This document shows positions 15,004-30,283 of a stretch of DNA of 35,200 nucleotides, piece after piece; the stretch's first letter is position 1, and each line of letters begins with the position of its first letter. The stretch is from NCBI GenBank assembly GCA_021788115.1, contig JAJYLA010000021.1, positions 1 to 35,200 on the forward strand, in the 5' to 3' direction. The DNA comes from Actinomycetes bacterium (GTDB lineage Bacteria > Actinomycetota > Acidimicrobiia > Acidimicrobiales > Palsa-688). A model generated the notes under the pieces. That model saw nothing but the letters and a program-made list of their open reading frames with translations, was not told where the DNA came from and did no database searches. Made by a program: the position numbers and the translations under genes.

Positions 15004-15932
15004 CGGACTCCGGCGTGCGCATCTTCGCTGCGCTCGGTACCACCGCGGCCGTCGCTGTCACCGAGGGCGACGCCCTCGATGCGGCCGTCGCTGCGGTACG
15101 CGCCGAGATCGACGCCCTCGACCGGGCGTGCAGCAGGTTCCGGGCGGACAGCGAGCTGTCGGCGATCAACTCGGCCGGCGGCCGGCCGGTGACCGTCTCG
15201 GCCCTGTGCCTGGAGGCCGTGCAGGCGGCGCTCCGCGGGGCACGGGTGACGGGGGGGCTGGTCGACCCCACCGTCGGGGGGGCGCTGCAGGTGGCAGGCT
15301 ACGACCGGGACTTCTCGCTCCTCGACCTGGACGGCCCGGCCGTGCGTGTGTTCTTCCATCCCGTCCCGGGCTGGCGGTCCGTGTGGGTGGACCCGACCAC
15401 ATCGCGGGTGCGCGTCCCTGCCGGCGTGCATCTAGACCTCGGCGCCACCGCCAAGGCGTGGTGCGCCGACCGCGCCGCGGCGCACGCGGCGTCGCTGACC
15501 GGCGCCGGCGTGCTCGTCGGCCTCGGAGGCGACCTCGCCGCCGCCGGACCGGCCCCCGACGGCGGGTGGGCCGTGCGCGTCACCGACAGGCACGACGACC
15601 CGCCCGATACGCCGGGACCCGTCGTCGGCATCTCGTCGGGGGGGCTCGCCACCTCGAGCACGACAGCCCGCCGGTGGCTGCGCGGCGGGCGGGAGATGCA
15701 CCACCTGATCGACCCGTCCACCGGCGCCCCCGCCGCCGTGCACTGGAGGACGGCGACCGTGGCGGCCGGGTCCTGCCTCGACGCCAACATCGCCAGCTGC
15801 GCGGCGATCGTCCTCGGGCCGGCGGCGGTCGCCTGGCTCCGGGAACGACACCTCCCCGCCCGCCTCGTCGACCCCGCGGGCCGGGTCACCGTCGTCGCGG
15901 GCTGGCTCGGCGACCGCCCGGAGGCTGCCTGA
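15000..15932 (+). CDS. apbE: FAD:protein FMN transferase (ApbE)
   Basis: Transfers FMN from FAD to a threonine of a target protein, usually outside the membrane. It has 310 residues. Family motifs are CSRFRADSELSAIN (substrate-side loop), DPTVGGAL, LDLGATAKAW, VGLGGDLAAAGP, SSGGLATSS and HHLIDPSTGAPA, with the late Mg-site segment ASCLDANIAS-like (GSCLDANIASCAA). No signal peptide is obvious, so it may act in the cytoplasm or leave by another route. The GTG start overlaps the preceding stop, and its stop overlaps the next ATG (TGATG). No protein with the classic FMN_bind domain is encoded in the window. Confidence 0.93.
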   Translation: MTDSGVRIFAALGTTAAVAVTEGDALDAAVAAVRAEIDALDRACSRFRADSELSAINSAGGRPVTVSALCLEAVQAALRGARVTGGLVDPTVGGALQVAGYDRDFSLLDLDGPAVRVFFHPVPGWRSVWVDPTTSRVRVPAGVHLDLGATAKAWCADRAAAHAASLTGAGVLVGLGGDLAAAGPAPDGGWAVRVTDRHDDPPDTPGPVVGISSGGLATSSTTARRWLRGGREMHHLIDPSTGAPAAVHWRTATVAAGSCLDANIASCAAIVLGPAAVAWLRERHLPARLVDPAGRVTVVAGWLGDRPEAA

Positions 15933-17050
15933 TGCTCGTGGCGGCGGCCTTGTCGAGCAACTCCCGGGCCCTGTGGTACATGACCCGCGGCTTTGGCCTG
16001 GTCGCGCTCGTCCTGCTGACCCTCACGCTGGTGCTCGGCCTCACCCAAGCCGTCCGCTACGGCCGGCCGGGCCTGCCGCGCTTCGTGATCTCGGCGCTGC
16101 ACCGCAACGTGCCGCTCCTCGCCGTGGTGATCCTCGCGATCCACGTGGCGACGGCGGTCGCCGACAGCTTCGTGCCCATCAGCCCGGTCGACGTGTTCGT
16201 GCCCTTCCTGTCCAAGTACCGGCCCCTGTGGCTCGGGCTGGGGGCGCTGGCCCTCGACCTCCTCGTGGCTCTGGTCGTGACGAGCCTCCTCCGCGAGAGG
16301 CTCGGGCACCGGGCGTGGCGCGCCGTCCACTGGGCCGCCTACGCGTGCTGGCCGCTCGCGGTCGTCCACGGGCTGGGCACCGGCTCCGACACCAAGCTCG
16401 GCTGGGTGCTGGCGCTCAACATCGCCTGCGTGGCCGCCGTGCTGGTGGCGCTGTGGTGGCGGCTGGCGTCGCCGTGGACCCTCGCACGCGGCGCCCGCCG
16501 CGGCGCCGCCCTGGCGGCGAGCTTCGCCCTGCCCGTGGGCCTCGGGGTGTGGGTCGTGACCGGCCCCCTGCACCCGGGCTGGGCCCGCCGGGCCGGGACG
16601 CCGGCCGCCCTGCTGGGCGCGGCGGGCGCCTCCACCCCCGCCGGCGCGACCCGGCCGGGGGCGGCCGCCGGCTCGCGGGCGGCATCCGGCCTCGCCCTGC
16701 CGCTGACGGCCACGTTCTCAGGGACCCAGAGCCAGGGCGGCCCCAACGGCAACGGCCTCGTGTCCATCACGCTGTCGGGCCGCTTCGCCGGGAGGCAGGA
16801 AGGCCAGCTCACCATCGTTCTCACGGGGATGCCCTCCGAAGGCGGCGGAGTCCAGCTCACGGGCAGCACCGTCACCATGGGCCCCCTCTCCCAACCGGGC
16901 GAGTACCAGGGCCACGTCACCGCCCTCGACGGCCCCATCGTGCAGGCCTCCCTGGCCGACTCGGCGGGCGATCCCCTGAGCGCCGTCATCCGCTTGCAGC
17001 TGAGCGGCGAGAGCAACGCCATCAGCGGCACGATCGAGGCGACCCGATGA
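15932..17050 (+). CDS. ferric-reductase-like heme b membrane protein with C-terminal beta domain
   Basis: A 372-residue protein. The N-terminal 210 residues hold about six membrane helices with histidines in pairs on two helices (LHRNVPLLAVVILAIHV and AVHWAAYACWPLAVVHG), the bis-heme layout of the ferric reductase/NOX membrane domain. It lacks the usual cytoplasmic FAD/NAD domain, so electrons must come from another protein, most simply the NuoF-like protein encoded next. The last 115 residues, after an Ala/Pro/Gly linker, form a Thr/Ser/Gly-rich, probably beta-stranded domain that I do not recognise. Start and stop overlap both neighbours (TGATG, ATGA). Confidence 0.78.
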   Translation: MLVAAALSSNSRALWYMTRGFGLVALVLLTLTLVLGLTQAVRYGRPGLPRFVISALHRNVPLLAVVILAIHVATAVADSFVPISPVDVFVPFLSKYRPLWLGLGALALDLLVALVVTSLLRERLGHRAWRAVHWAAYACWPLAVVHGLGTGSDTKLGWVLALNIACVAAVLVALWWRLASPWTLARGARRGAALAASFALPVGLGVWVVTGPLHPGWARRAGTPAALLGAAGASTPAGATRPGAAAGSRAASGLALPLTATFSGTQSQGGPNGNGLVSITLSGRFAGRQEGQLTIVLTGMPSEGGGVQLTGSTVTMGPLSQPGEYQGHVTALDGPIVQASLADSAGDPLSAVIRLQLSGESNAISGTIEATR

Positions 17051-18354
17051 ACCAGCCCACCGGCACCCGCTCGACGGTCACCCTCGACCCCCGCCAAGCA
17101 GAACCGGCACCGGATCCCCTGACCTTGCCGCGGCTCCTGCCGGGCGACGCCGACCCCGGCCTCGAAGCCCACTTCGCCCGGTTGGGGCCGATGCCGGGAG
17201 GGTCGCCGTGGGTCATCGACGAGGTCGACGCGGCGGGCCTGCGCGGCCGGGGCGGCGGCGGCTTCCCGACCGCCGCCAAGATGAGGGCGGTCGCCGGGGC
17301 GCGCCAGTGCGTCGTCGTCGCCAACGGCACCGAAGGCGAACCGACGAGCAGCAAGGACAAGGCGCTGCTCGCAGGATCCCCGCACCTGGTGCTCGACGGG
17401 ATCAGCATCGCGGCCGAGACCGTCGGAGCCTCCGAGGCGATCCTGTGCGTGGACCGCGCCGCCTCCGCTGCGATCCGGGCGGTCGAGGCCGCCGTCGCCG
17501 AACGCCGCCAGGTGTTCGCCGACCGGGTGCCCGTGCGCATCGAGACGACGCCCTCCCGTTACGTCGCCGGCGAGGAGTCGGCGCTGGTGCACTTCCTGAA
17601 CGGCGGTGACGCAAGGCCCGTGTTCGTGCCCCCCCGGCCGTTCGAGCGGGGGGTTCGACGCAGACCCACCCTGGTCAACAACGTCGAAACCTTCGCCCAC
17701 CTGGCGCTCATCGCCCGCTTCGGCGCCGACTGGTTCCGGTCGCTCGGCACCGATGCCGACCCCGGGACGGCCCTCGTCACCGTCTCGGGGGCCGTCGCCC
17801 GACCGGGGGTGTACGAGGTGCCCATGGGGATCGCCCTGGGCGAGGTCCTCCGCGTCGCCGGCGGGCACGGCAACGCCCAGGCCGTCCTGGCCGGAGGGTA
17901 CGCCGGCCGGTGGATACCCGGCGCCGCCGTGGCTGCCCTACCGCTCGACCCCACCTCGCTGAAGCGGGTGGGCGCCACCTTCGGCTGCGGCGCGGTCGCC
18001 GTGCTCGGCGCCGAGTCGTGCGGCCTCGCCGAGACGGCGCGCGTCGCCTGGTGGATGTCCGGCGAGTCGGCCGGCCAGTGCGGCCCGTGCGTCCACGGGC
18101 TCCCCGCCATCGCCGGAGCGCTCGACGCCCTCGTCGCGGGCGACCGCGGCCGGAAGGCGGAGCGGCAGGTGCGCCGCTGGCTCGAGATGGTCGAAGGGCG
18201 GGGCGCCTGCCACCATCCCGACGGGGTGGCCGGCTTCGTCCGAAGCGCCCTCGACGTCTTCGCCGCGGAGATCGAGCACCACCGCCGGCACGGGCCGTGC
18301 AGGCCGAGCGCCGGCGTCCTGCCGACAGGCCGGAGCGCCGGGGGGTGGCGGTGA
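17047..18354 (+). CDS. NuoF-like NADH:acceptor flavoprotein with SLBB and partial 4Fe-4S region
   Basis: A 435-residue homologue of the complex I 51-kDa subunit. FMN/NADH-site motifs are GRGGGGFPTAAKM, GTEGEPTSSKDKALL and GEESALVHFLNGG. An SLBB domain follows (VTVSGAVARPGVYEVP). In the N3 cluster region the usual ESCGxCxPC reads ESAGQCGPC with a later GACHHPDG, so only three of the four cysteines are present. It should oxidise NADH through FMN and pass electrons to the small ferredoxin or the heme protein. No NuoE or NuoG homologue is nearby, so it is not part of complex I. The ATG overlaps the preceding stop. Confidence 0.88.
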   Translation: MNQPTGTRSTVTLDPRQAEPAPDPLTLPRLLPGDADPGLEAHFARLGPMPGGSPWVIDEVDAAGLRGRGGGGFPTAAKMRAVAGARQCVVVANGTEGEPTSSKDKALLAGSPHLVLDGISIAAETVGASEAILCVDRAASAAIRAVEAAVAERRQVFADRVPVRIETTPSRYVAGEESALVHFLNGGDARPVFVPPRPFERGVRRRPTLVNNVETFAHLALIARFGADWFRSLGTDADPGTALVTVSGAVARPGVYEVPMGIALGEVLRVAGGHGNAQAVLAGGYAGRWIPGAAVAALPLDPTSLKRVGATFGCGAVAVLGAESCGLAETARVAWWMSGESAGQCGPCVHGLPAIAGALDALVAGDRGRKAERQVRRWLEMVEGRGACHHPDGVAGFVRSALDVFAAEIEHHRRHGPCRPSAGVLPTGRSAGGWR

Positions 18355-18659
18355 CCCGCCGCCGGCTCGTGGTGGACCCGATCGCCTGCGACGGCCACGG
18401 GATCTGCGCCGAGCTTCTCCCCGAGGTGATCCGGCGCGACGACTGGGGCTACCCGATCATCGACCCGGAACCCGTCGCGTTCGGGCTCGAGGGGCTCGCC
18501 AAGCGCGCCGTGGCCGCGTGCCCGAAGCTCGCGCTCGCGCTGCGCGACGCCCCCGTCACCCACGGCCGCGGCGGCTCCTCCTCCCCGCGGCCTCCCGCCC
18601 GGCCGGCCGCCCGCACGGCGACGGCCGGGCGGGCGGGGAAGGCCCGCAGGCTAAGCTGA
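18351..18659 (+). CDS. small ferredoxin, 3Fe-4S type
   Basis: A 102-residue protein whose first 65 residues form a single-cluster ferredoxin: CDGHGIC (first Cys at about 13, second at 19) and a distal cysteine in AACPKLAL. CxxHGxC with one distal Cys is typical of 3Fe-4S ferredoxins that serve P450s and flavoproteins. The last 30 residues are a Pro/Ala/Arg-rich tail. The GTG start overlaps the NuoF-like stop, so it is coupled to its probable electron donor. It ends the redox operon. Confidence 0.88.
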   Translation: MTRRRLVVDPIACDGHGICAELLPEVIRRDDWGYPIIDPEPVAFGLEGLAKRAVAACPKLALALRDAPVTHGRGGSSSPRPPARPAARTATAGRAGKARRLS

Positions 18660-18695
18660 CCGGCGGGATCCCGTCCACCCACGAAGGGAGGCGCC

Positions 18696-19112
18696 ATGGC
18701 AGCCTACGAGCGGACCGTGACGGTGGGGGTGGACGCCGACTCGGCCTTCCGGTTCCTCTCCGACCCGGCGAACCTTCCCCGGTACGTGGCGACGATGGTC
18801 CAGGCCGAGCCCGCCGGATCCGGGCGGATGCACGTCGCCGCCGACGTGGAAGGGCGCCACGAGGAGAGCGACGCACGCTTCCACACCGACGCGGCATCGC
18901 GCCGCATGGAATGGTCGGGGCGCGAGGAGCGCGGCTACCGCGGATGGCTCGAGGTGCACGACGGCGGACGCGGCGAAGGAAGCGAGGGGGGCCGGGGGGC
19001 CGGCGCGACCGTGACCGTCCACATCGACGCCCAGCACGACGACGAGGCCGCCGAGATCGACCGGGCGCTCGACGAGACCGCCGCCAACGTGAAGCAGCTG
19101 CTGCAGGCGTAG
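18696..19112 (+). CDS. SRPBCC (START-like) family protein
   Basis: A 138-residue protein. The opening YERTVTVGVDADSAFRFLSDPANLPRYVATM is the first strand and helix of the SRPBCC/polyketide cyclase fold. A C-terminal helix (EIDRALDETAANVKQLLQA) closes the hydrophobic pocket. These proteins bind hydrophobic ligands; the ligand here is unknown. GAAGGGAGG lies just before the ATG as a good ribosome-binding site. A Gly/Glu-rich insertion (about 85-105) is unusual but compatible with a loop. It is last before the bidirectional terminator. Confidence 0.8.
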   Translation: MAAYERTVTVGVDADSAFRFLSDPANLPRYVATMVQAEPAGSGRMHVAADVEGRHEESDARFHTDAASRRMEWSGREERGYRGWLEVHDGGRGEGSEGGRGAGATVTVHIDAQHDDEAAEIDRALDETAANVKQLLQA

Positions 19113-19161
19113 CCCGCCCGTACGGCCGCCGGCGGGGCGCACGGCGGCTCGCGCATTCGCG

Positions 19162-19197
19162 GCGTGGGGCCGCCCCGCATACGGGGCGGCCCCACGC
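19162..19197. terminator. perfect 16-bp hairpin between convergent operons
   Basis: GCGTGGGGCCGCCCCG (19162-19177), loop CATA, and its exact reverse complement (19182-19197). It lies between the plus-strand SRPBCC gene and the minus-strand rpoC stop, so it probably ends transcription in both directions. There is no T-run on either side. Confidence 0.85.
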
Positions 19198-19216
19198 TCG
19201 GGCTCTCTCGCTGCGG

Positions 19217-23227
<4,011 letters not shown>

Positions 23228-23230
23228 GGC

Positions 23231-26806
<3,576 letters not shown>

Positions 26807-26910
26807 GGCCTACTCCTGGGGGAGGGAGGATGTCAGGGATGCCGTGAGGGCGCGCCCGACCCGCGTCAAAGAGGCGAGGGACGCAAGACGTGGGACCACG
26901 GCAACTGCCC

Positions 26911-26939
26911 AGTATAGGACGGGCGGGCGGGCATGGCAA
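26911..26939 (-). promoter_or_regulatory. rpoBC promoter
   Basis: On the minus strand TTGCCA (26939-26934), a 17-base spacer and TATACT (26916-26911). Transcription should start near 26904, giving a leader of about 97 bases. This promoter explains how rpoBC is expressed although rplL is over 2.5 kb upstream behind genes on the other strand. Confidence 0.85.
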
Positions 26940-27055
26940 GGCCAGGGCGCGCGAAGCCGTGGTTTTTGAGAAGGGTACGGCACTTCGCCCCTCCGGTCAA
27001 GACGTTCGGGCAAGAAAAGGGGCCATGCGCGGCGAGATCACGCCGGGCGTGGTGC

Positions 27056-27084
27056 TTGCGTCGCGCAGAGCGACGCGGGAGTAT
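27056..27084 (+). promoter_or_regulatory. possible promoter with internal palindrome for the DivIVA-like gene
   Basis: TTGCGT (27056-27061), a 17-base spacer and GAGTAT form a weak promoter. The spacer region carries a perfect inverted repeat GCGTCGC-GCAGA-GCGACGC (27058-27076), a plausible operator. It lies about 75-100 bases before the gene. Confidence 0.4.
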
Positions 27085-27158
27085 GGTCGGCGGGTCGGGC
27101 CCGATGCGGGACCGGGGGACGGAGATCTGCCGACTCTGCCGCGGATCGAGGAGACCCC

Positions 27159-28178
27159 ATGGAGACAAGAAGCACCCCCCCGTCGTTCACGGTCAGCCTG
27201 CGGGGTTACGACCGCGAAGAGGTGGACGAGTACCTCGACTCCCTGGCCGACGCGCTGGCCCGGCTCGAGGAGGCCGAGGATCACAAACGCCGGCTTCAGG
27301 CGCACGTCGCCCGGCTCACCGGACGCGTCAAGGAGCTCGAGGACAAGGTCCGCAGCGAGCCCCCGAGGGGCGGTGCTGCCCTCGGCGAGCGCATCGGCCT
27401 TCTCCTCGCCGAGGCGGAGAAGACCGCGTCGGACGCCGTGGCTGCAGCCGAGGAGCAAGCCGCCGGCGTCGTGGCGGCGGCCGAAGCCCGCGCGGGCGAG
27501 GTCGACGCGATGGCCCGTGCCGCAACGGCACGGTCCGAGGAACAGGCCAGGCGCATCGAGGCGGCGGCCCGGGCCGAGGCCGCCGACATAGTGGCCGAGG
27601 CGGAGGGCCGCGCGGCTGCACGCACCCGCCAGATCGAGCAGTGGGCGGATCAGGTGATCTCCCACACCCGTGCCGAGGAGGCCCGGATGATCGCCGAGCG
27701 CAGGAAGGAGGAGGAGGCGGCCACGGCGAGGATCGAGGCCCTCGACGCCCAGCGCGCCGCTGCAGCCCGGGCGCTCGCCGACCTGCGCGACGCCGTGTCC
27801 CGCGCCGTGTCGCTCGCGCAGCCCGAGGCCGAGGCCGAGCCCTTGACCCCGGCCGGCGACGCCGAGGACGATTCTCGCGGGGACCCCGCGGTCCTCGATC
27901 TGTCTGCCCTGTCGACCGGCGCACGCGGTGGCGGGGCGGCCGGGGGTGCCGGCGGCGCCGATTCGGGGGGCGGGGCGGACGGGGGTGCCGGCGGCGCCGA
28001 TTCGGGGGGCGGGGCGGCCGGGGGTGCCGGCGGCGGCGATTCGGGGAACCGCTCGGCCGGCGGTGGCTCTCCGGCTCTTCGGGCTGCCCGCGCTGCCACC
28101 GCTGATGGCTCTCGCGCGTGGACCGGCGGAAGCCCGGAAGACGACCCGGCGGCCGCAGGTATCGGCCGCGTCGAGTGA
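27159..28178 (+). CDS. DivIVA-domain coiled-coil protein
   Basis: A 339-residue protein. The N-terminal FTVSLRGYDREEVDEYLDSL is the membrane-binding DivIVA motif region. A long Ala/Glu/Arg-rich coiled coil follows to about 230. The C-terminal tail is Gly/Ala-rich and includes three 13-residue repeats. DivIVA proteins mark poles or septa and recruit envelope-growth machinery in actinobacteria; which role applies here is unknown. GAGGAG lies five bases before the ATG. Its stop overlaps the start of the membrane protein gene (GTGA), so the two are coupled. It sits divergently from rpoB, where rplL would normally be adjacent. Confidence 0.85.
   Translation: METRSTPPSFTVSLRGYDREEVDEYLDSLADALARLEEAEDHKRRLQAHVARLTGRVKELEDKVRSEPPRGGAALGERIGLLLAEAEKTASDAVAAAEEQAAGVVAAAEARAGEVDAMARAATARSEEQARRIEAAARAEAADIVAEAEGRAAARTRQIEQWADQVISHTRAEEARMIAERRKEEEAATARIEALDAQRAAAARALADLRDAVSRAVSLAQPEAEAEPLTPAGDAEDDSRGDPAVLDLSALSTGARGGGAAGGAGGADSGGGADGGAGGADSGGGAAGGAGGGDSGNRSAGGGSPALRAARAATADGSRAWTGGSPEDDPAAAGIGRVE
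27927..28043 (+). repeat. 39-bp in-frame tandem repeat, 3 copies
   Basis: Three copies of a 39-base unit encoding the pattern GGGAAGGAGGADS with single substitutions, in the tail of the DivIVA-like protein. Each unit contains GCCGGC. Confidence 0.93.
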
Positions 28179-28795
28179 GGGGCCGCCTCTGGCTGGTGCT
28201 CGGGGCCGCCCTGGGGGTCGCCCTGGCCGCTGGCCGGGTCCCCTACCTCGCCGGCTCGGCACGGTCCCTGGCCGACACAGCCGAGCGGCTCGTCGCCAGC
28301 GGCGCCGACCGCCTCGTGCGCGATGCTGCGTCCGTTGGTGCGCCGCGGCGCGTCGTGCTCGGCTTGGCCGGCGTGGTCGCGGCGGTCCTCCCCGGTCTCA
28401 CCGCCCTTCTGCTCGTCCTGGCAGCGCGGGGCACCCTCCGCTTGCGCGCCGTGATCGGCGTGCTCATCGTGGCCCTCGGCGCGGCCGCCTACCTCTACCA
28501 GCCCCACGGCCCGGCGACCGGTGTGCTCTTCCTCGCCCTCGCGGTGGCCGGCCTCGCCGTGACCCTCAGTGGTCCCCTCGTTGCCGCGCCGCTCGCGGCC
28601 CTCGCCGGGCTCATCGGCGGCGAGTTCCTCCCCGCCCTCTTGTCCACCGGCCGCACCGTCACCCAGCGCAGCGTCACCGACCTCCACCAGGCGATCTTCG
28701 ACCACGCCGGCACCCCCCTCGCCCTTCAGGTCGCAGTACTGGTGATCGCTGCGATCCCCTTCGCGCTTGCGCTGCGCCTGGTCATCTATCGGTAA
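28175..28795 (+). CDS. multi-spanning membrane protein of unknown function
   Basis: A 206-residue protein that I do not recognise. One N-terminal hydrophobic segment (about 6-25) is followed by a polar stretch with a helix (RSLADTAERLVASGADRLVRDAA). Four to five further membrane segments end at ALRLVIYR. The GTG start overlaps the stop of the DivIVA-like gene, which suggests joint function, for instance as a membrane partner of the coiled-coil protein. An in-frame ATG at 28118 would add an Arg-rich extension overlapping the upstream gene. Confidence 0.65.
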   Translation: MRGRLWLVLGAALGVALAAGRVPYLAGSARSLADTAERLVASGADRLVRDAASVGAPRRVVLGLAGVVAAVLPGLTALLLVLAARGTLRLRAVIGVLIVALGAAAYLYQPHGPATGVLFLALAVAGLAVTLSGPLVAAPLAALAGLIGGEFLPALLSTGRTVTQRSVTDLHQAIFDHAGTPLALQVAVLVIAAIPFALALRLVIYR

Positions 28796-28812
28796 GGGGC
28801 GCCTGGGGCGGC

Positions 28813-28902
28813 GCCGGCGAGAGGGCCGGCGAGAGGGCCGGCCGAGGGCCGGCGAGAGGGCCGGCGAGAGGGCCGGCCGAGGGGGCCGGCGAGAGGGCCG
28901 GC
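28813..28902. repeat. GCCGGCGAGAGG minisatellite, 8 units
   Basis: Eight GCCGGC hexamers spaced 11-13 bases apart by GAGAGG or CGAGG(GG). It begins 18 bases after the membrane-gene stop, in the 534-base gap before the rplL end. The rest of the gap (28903-29329) has inverted repeats but no supported gene. Confidence 0.92.
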
Positions 28903-29087
28903 GAGGCTGCGCCGGGGGTTGGCCCGCAGCAGATCGGGCAGGTCCCGGAAACGCAGGGTCTTCAAGACGCCAAGAGCCGCGCGACGGTGGCGGGGGACGC
29001 TCACCGCTCAGTCGGACGCTGCCGACCCGACCGGCTGGGCCCGAGGAAACGCCGGCGGGGGCGGGCGCGCCGGCGTATCTCTGCTCT

Positions 29088-29176
29088 CGTTCTTGGAGTG
29101 ATCGTTCGTTCTTGGAGTGGATTCACGGGCTATAGCCGCGACTTTCACGCCAAGAAGGCGGCAACCACTCCAAGAA
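29088..29176. repeat. inverted and direct copies of TTCTTGGAGTGG, MITE-like
   Basis: CGTTCTTGGAGTG occurs at 29088-29100 and 29107-29119. CCACTCCAAGAA at 29165-29176 is the exact inverse of 29109-29120. The 68-base segment between these 12-bp arms holds a perfect palindrome GGCTATAGCC (29130-29139) and a small CGCC/GGCG hairpin. A separate hairpin, ACCACT-ATG-AGTGGT, lies at 29199-29213. There are no obvious target-site duplications. Confidence 0.6.
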
Positions 29177-29303
29177 TCTCGGGCACCACGGCGCTTCAAC
29201 CACTATGAGTGGTGGTCGTAACTTTCTGAGCGCGACAAGGACGCGAGATCCCGCAACCAGCGAAAGCGGCCGGCGGATCCTGCCACGCCGGCGCCTCGCA
29301 TCC

Positions 29304-29321
29304 AGTCGGTCGTGCCCGACT
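29304..29321 (-). terminator. short hairpin after rplL
   Basis: AGTCGG-N6-CCGACT lies nine bases past the rplL stop. It is weak and lacks a T-run, but is well placed to end rplJL transcripts. Confidence 0.4.
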
Positions 29322-29329
29322 CCGGTTGT

Positions 29330-29713
29330 CTACTTGAGCTCGACGGTCGCGCCGGCGCCTTCGAGCTGCGCCTTGGCCTTCCCGGCGTCTTCCTTGCTCA
29401 CCTTTTCGAGGACGGCCTTGGGGGCGGAGTCGACCAGGTCCTTGGCCTCCTTCAGACCGAGGCTGGTGAGCGCCCGAACCTCCTTGATGACCTGGATCTT
29501 CTTGTCGCCGGCGGCGGTGAGGATCACGTCGAACTCGTCCTGCTCCTCTTCGGCCGGGGCTTCGGCGGCGGCTCCGCCGGCGGCGGGGGCGGCGACGGCC
29601 ACCGGGGCGGCGGCGGTGACGCCGAAGCGCTCTTCGAAGTCCTTGAGCAGCTCGGAGAGCTCGAGGACGGTCAGGTTGGCGATGCTGTCGAGGATCTCTT
29701 CCTTGGTTGCCAT
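29330..29713 (-). CDS. rplL: 50S ribosomal protein L7/L12
   Basis: Stalk protein that recruits translation GTPases, 127 residues. The N-terminal dimer domain ([27 protein letters not shown]), an Ala/Pro-type hinge (about 35-55) and the C-terminal factor-binding domain ([39 protein letters not shown]) are all intact. AGGAG lies nine bases before the ATG. It is 18 bases downstream of rplJ in one operon. Confidence 0.98.
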   Translation of the reverse strand: MATKEEILDSIANLTVLELSELLKDFEERFGVTAAAPVAVAAPAAGGAAAEAPAEEEQDEFDVILTAAGDKKIQVIKEVRALTSLGLKEAKDLVDSAPKAVLEKVSKEDAGKAKAQLEGAGATVELK

Positions 29714-29731
29714 TGGTGGCGCTCCTGTGTG

Positions 29732-30283
29732 TTACTCGGGCGGGGTGGGGTCGGTCTCGGGTTCGGCCTTCTTGTCGCGAAGAGCAGCAAGGCCATAAGC
29801 AAGGTTTCGGGGCAGGGCCTGCATGAGGCCGGCGAGCTGCTGGAGAGGGGCAGCCAGGGCGCCGGCGAGCCGGGCGAGCAGCACCTCGCGCGACGGCAAG
29901 TCGGCGAGCGCGGCGGTCTCGCCGGCGCCGATGATGCGATCGCCGAGGACGCCGCCCTTGATAACCAGAAGAGGGTTGGTGCGGGAGTAGTCGCGTAGCG
30001 CCTTTGCCACCGCAGCGGCGTCACCGTCGACGAACGCGATTCCGGTCGGACCGACCAGCATCTCCTCGAGTTCGGCCAGTCCTGCGCCGCGGGCGGCGAG
30101 TCGTACGAGGGTGTTCTTGTAAATCTTGTACTCGCCGCCGCTGGTCCTCAGCGTTCGGCGGAGACCGGCCAGGTCCTTGACTTTGAGGCCCCTGTACTCG
30201 GTGAGGATGGCCGCGCTCGATGCGTCGAACTGCTGACGCACCTCGTCGACGATCGCCACCTTCTCAGCTCTCGGGTTGTCCAT
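29732..30283 (-). CDS. rplJ: 50S ribosomal protein L10
   Basis: Base of the L7/L12 stalk, 183 residues. It has the opening KVAIVDEVRQQF, the RNA-binding segment EYRGLKVKDLAGLRRTLR, and the conserved LADLPSREVLLARLAGAL before the C-terminal helix that carries L12 dimers. The C-terminus ends EPETDPTPPE. The ribosome-binding site GGAGGAGGTGA is a very strong match. The segment encoding ETAALADLPSREVLLARLAG (29861-29926) is duplicated in inverted orientation at 34280-34345. It shares a promoter and leader with rplL. Confidence 0.97.
   Translation of the reverse strand: MDNPRAEKVAIVDEVRQQFDASSAAILTEYRGLKVKDLAGLRRTLRTSGGEYKIYKNTLVRLAARGAGLAELEEMLVGPTGIAFVDGDAAAVAKALRDYSRTNPLLVIKGGVLGDRIIGAGETAALADLPSREVLLARLAGALAAPLQQLAGLMQALPRNLAYGLAALRDKKAEPETDPTPPE

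Noticed and set aside
28786-29004. 72-codon minus-strand frame with LRFRDLPDLLRANPR
   Set aside because: Half of it is the translated minisatellite and no family is recognisable. It could be a relic of a gene, but nothing supports this.
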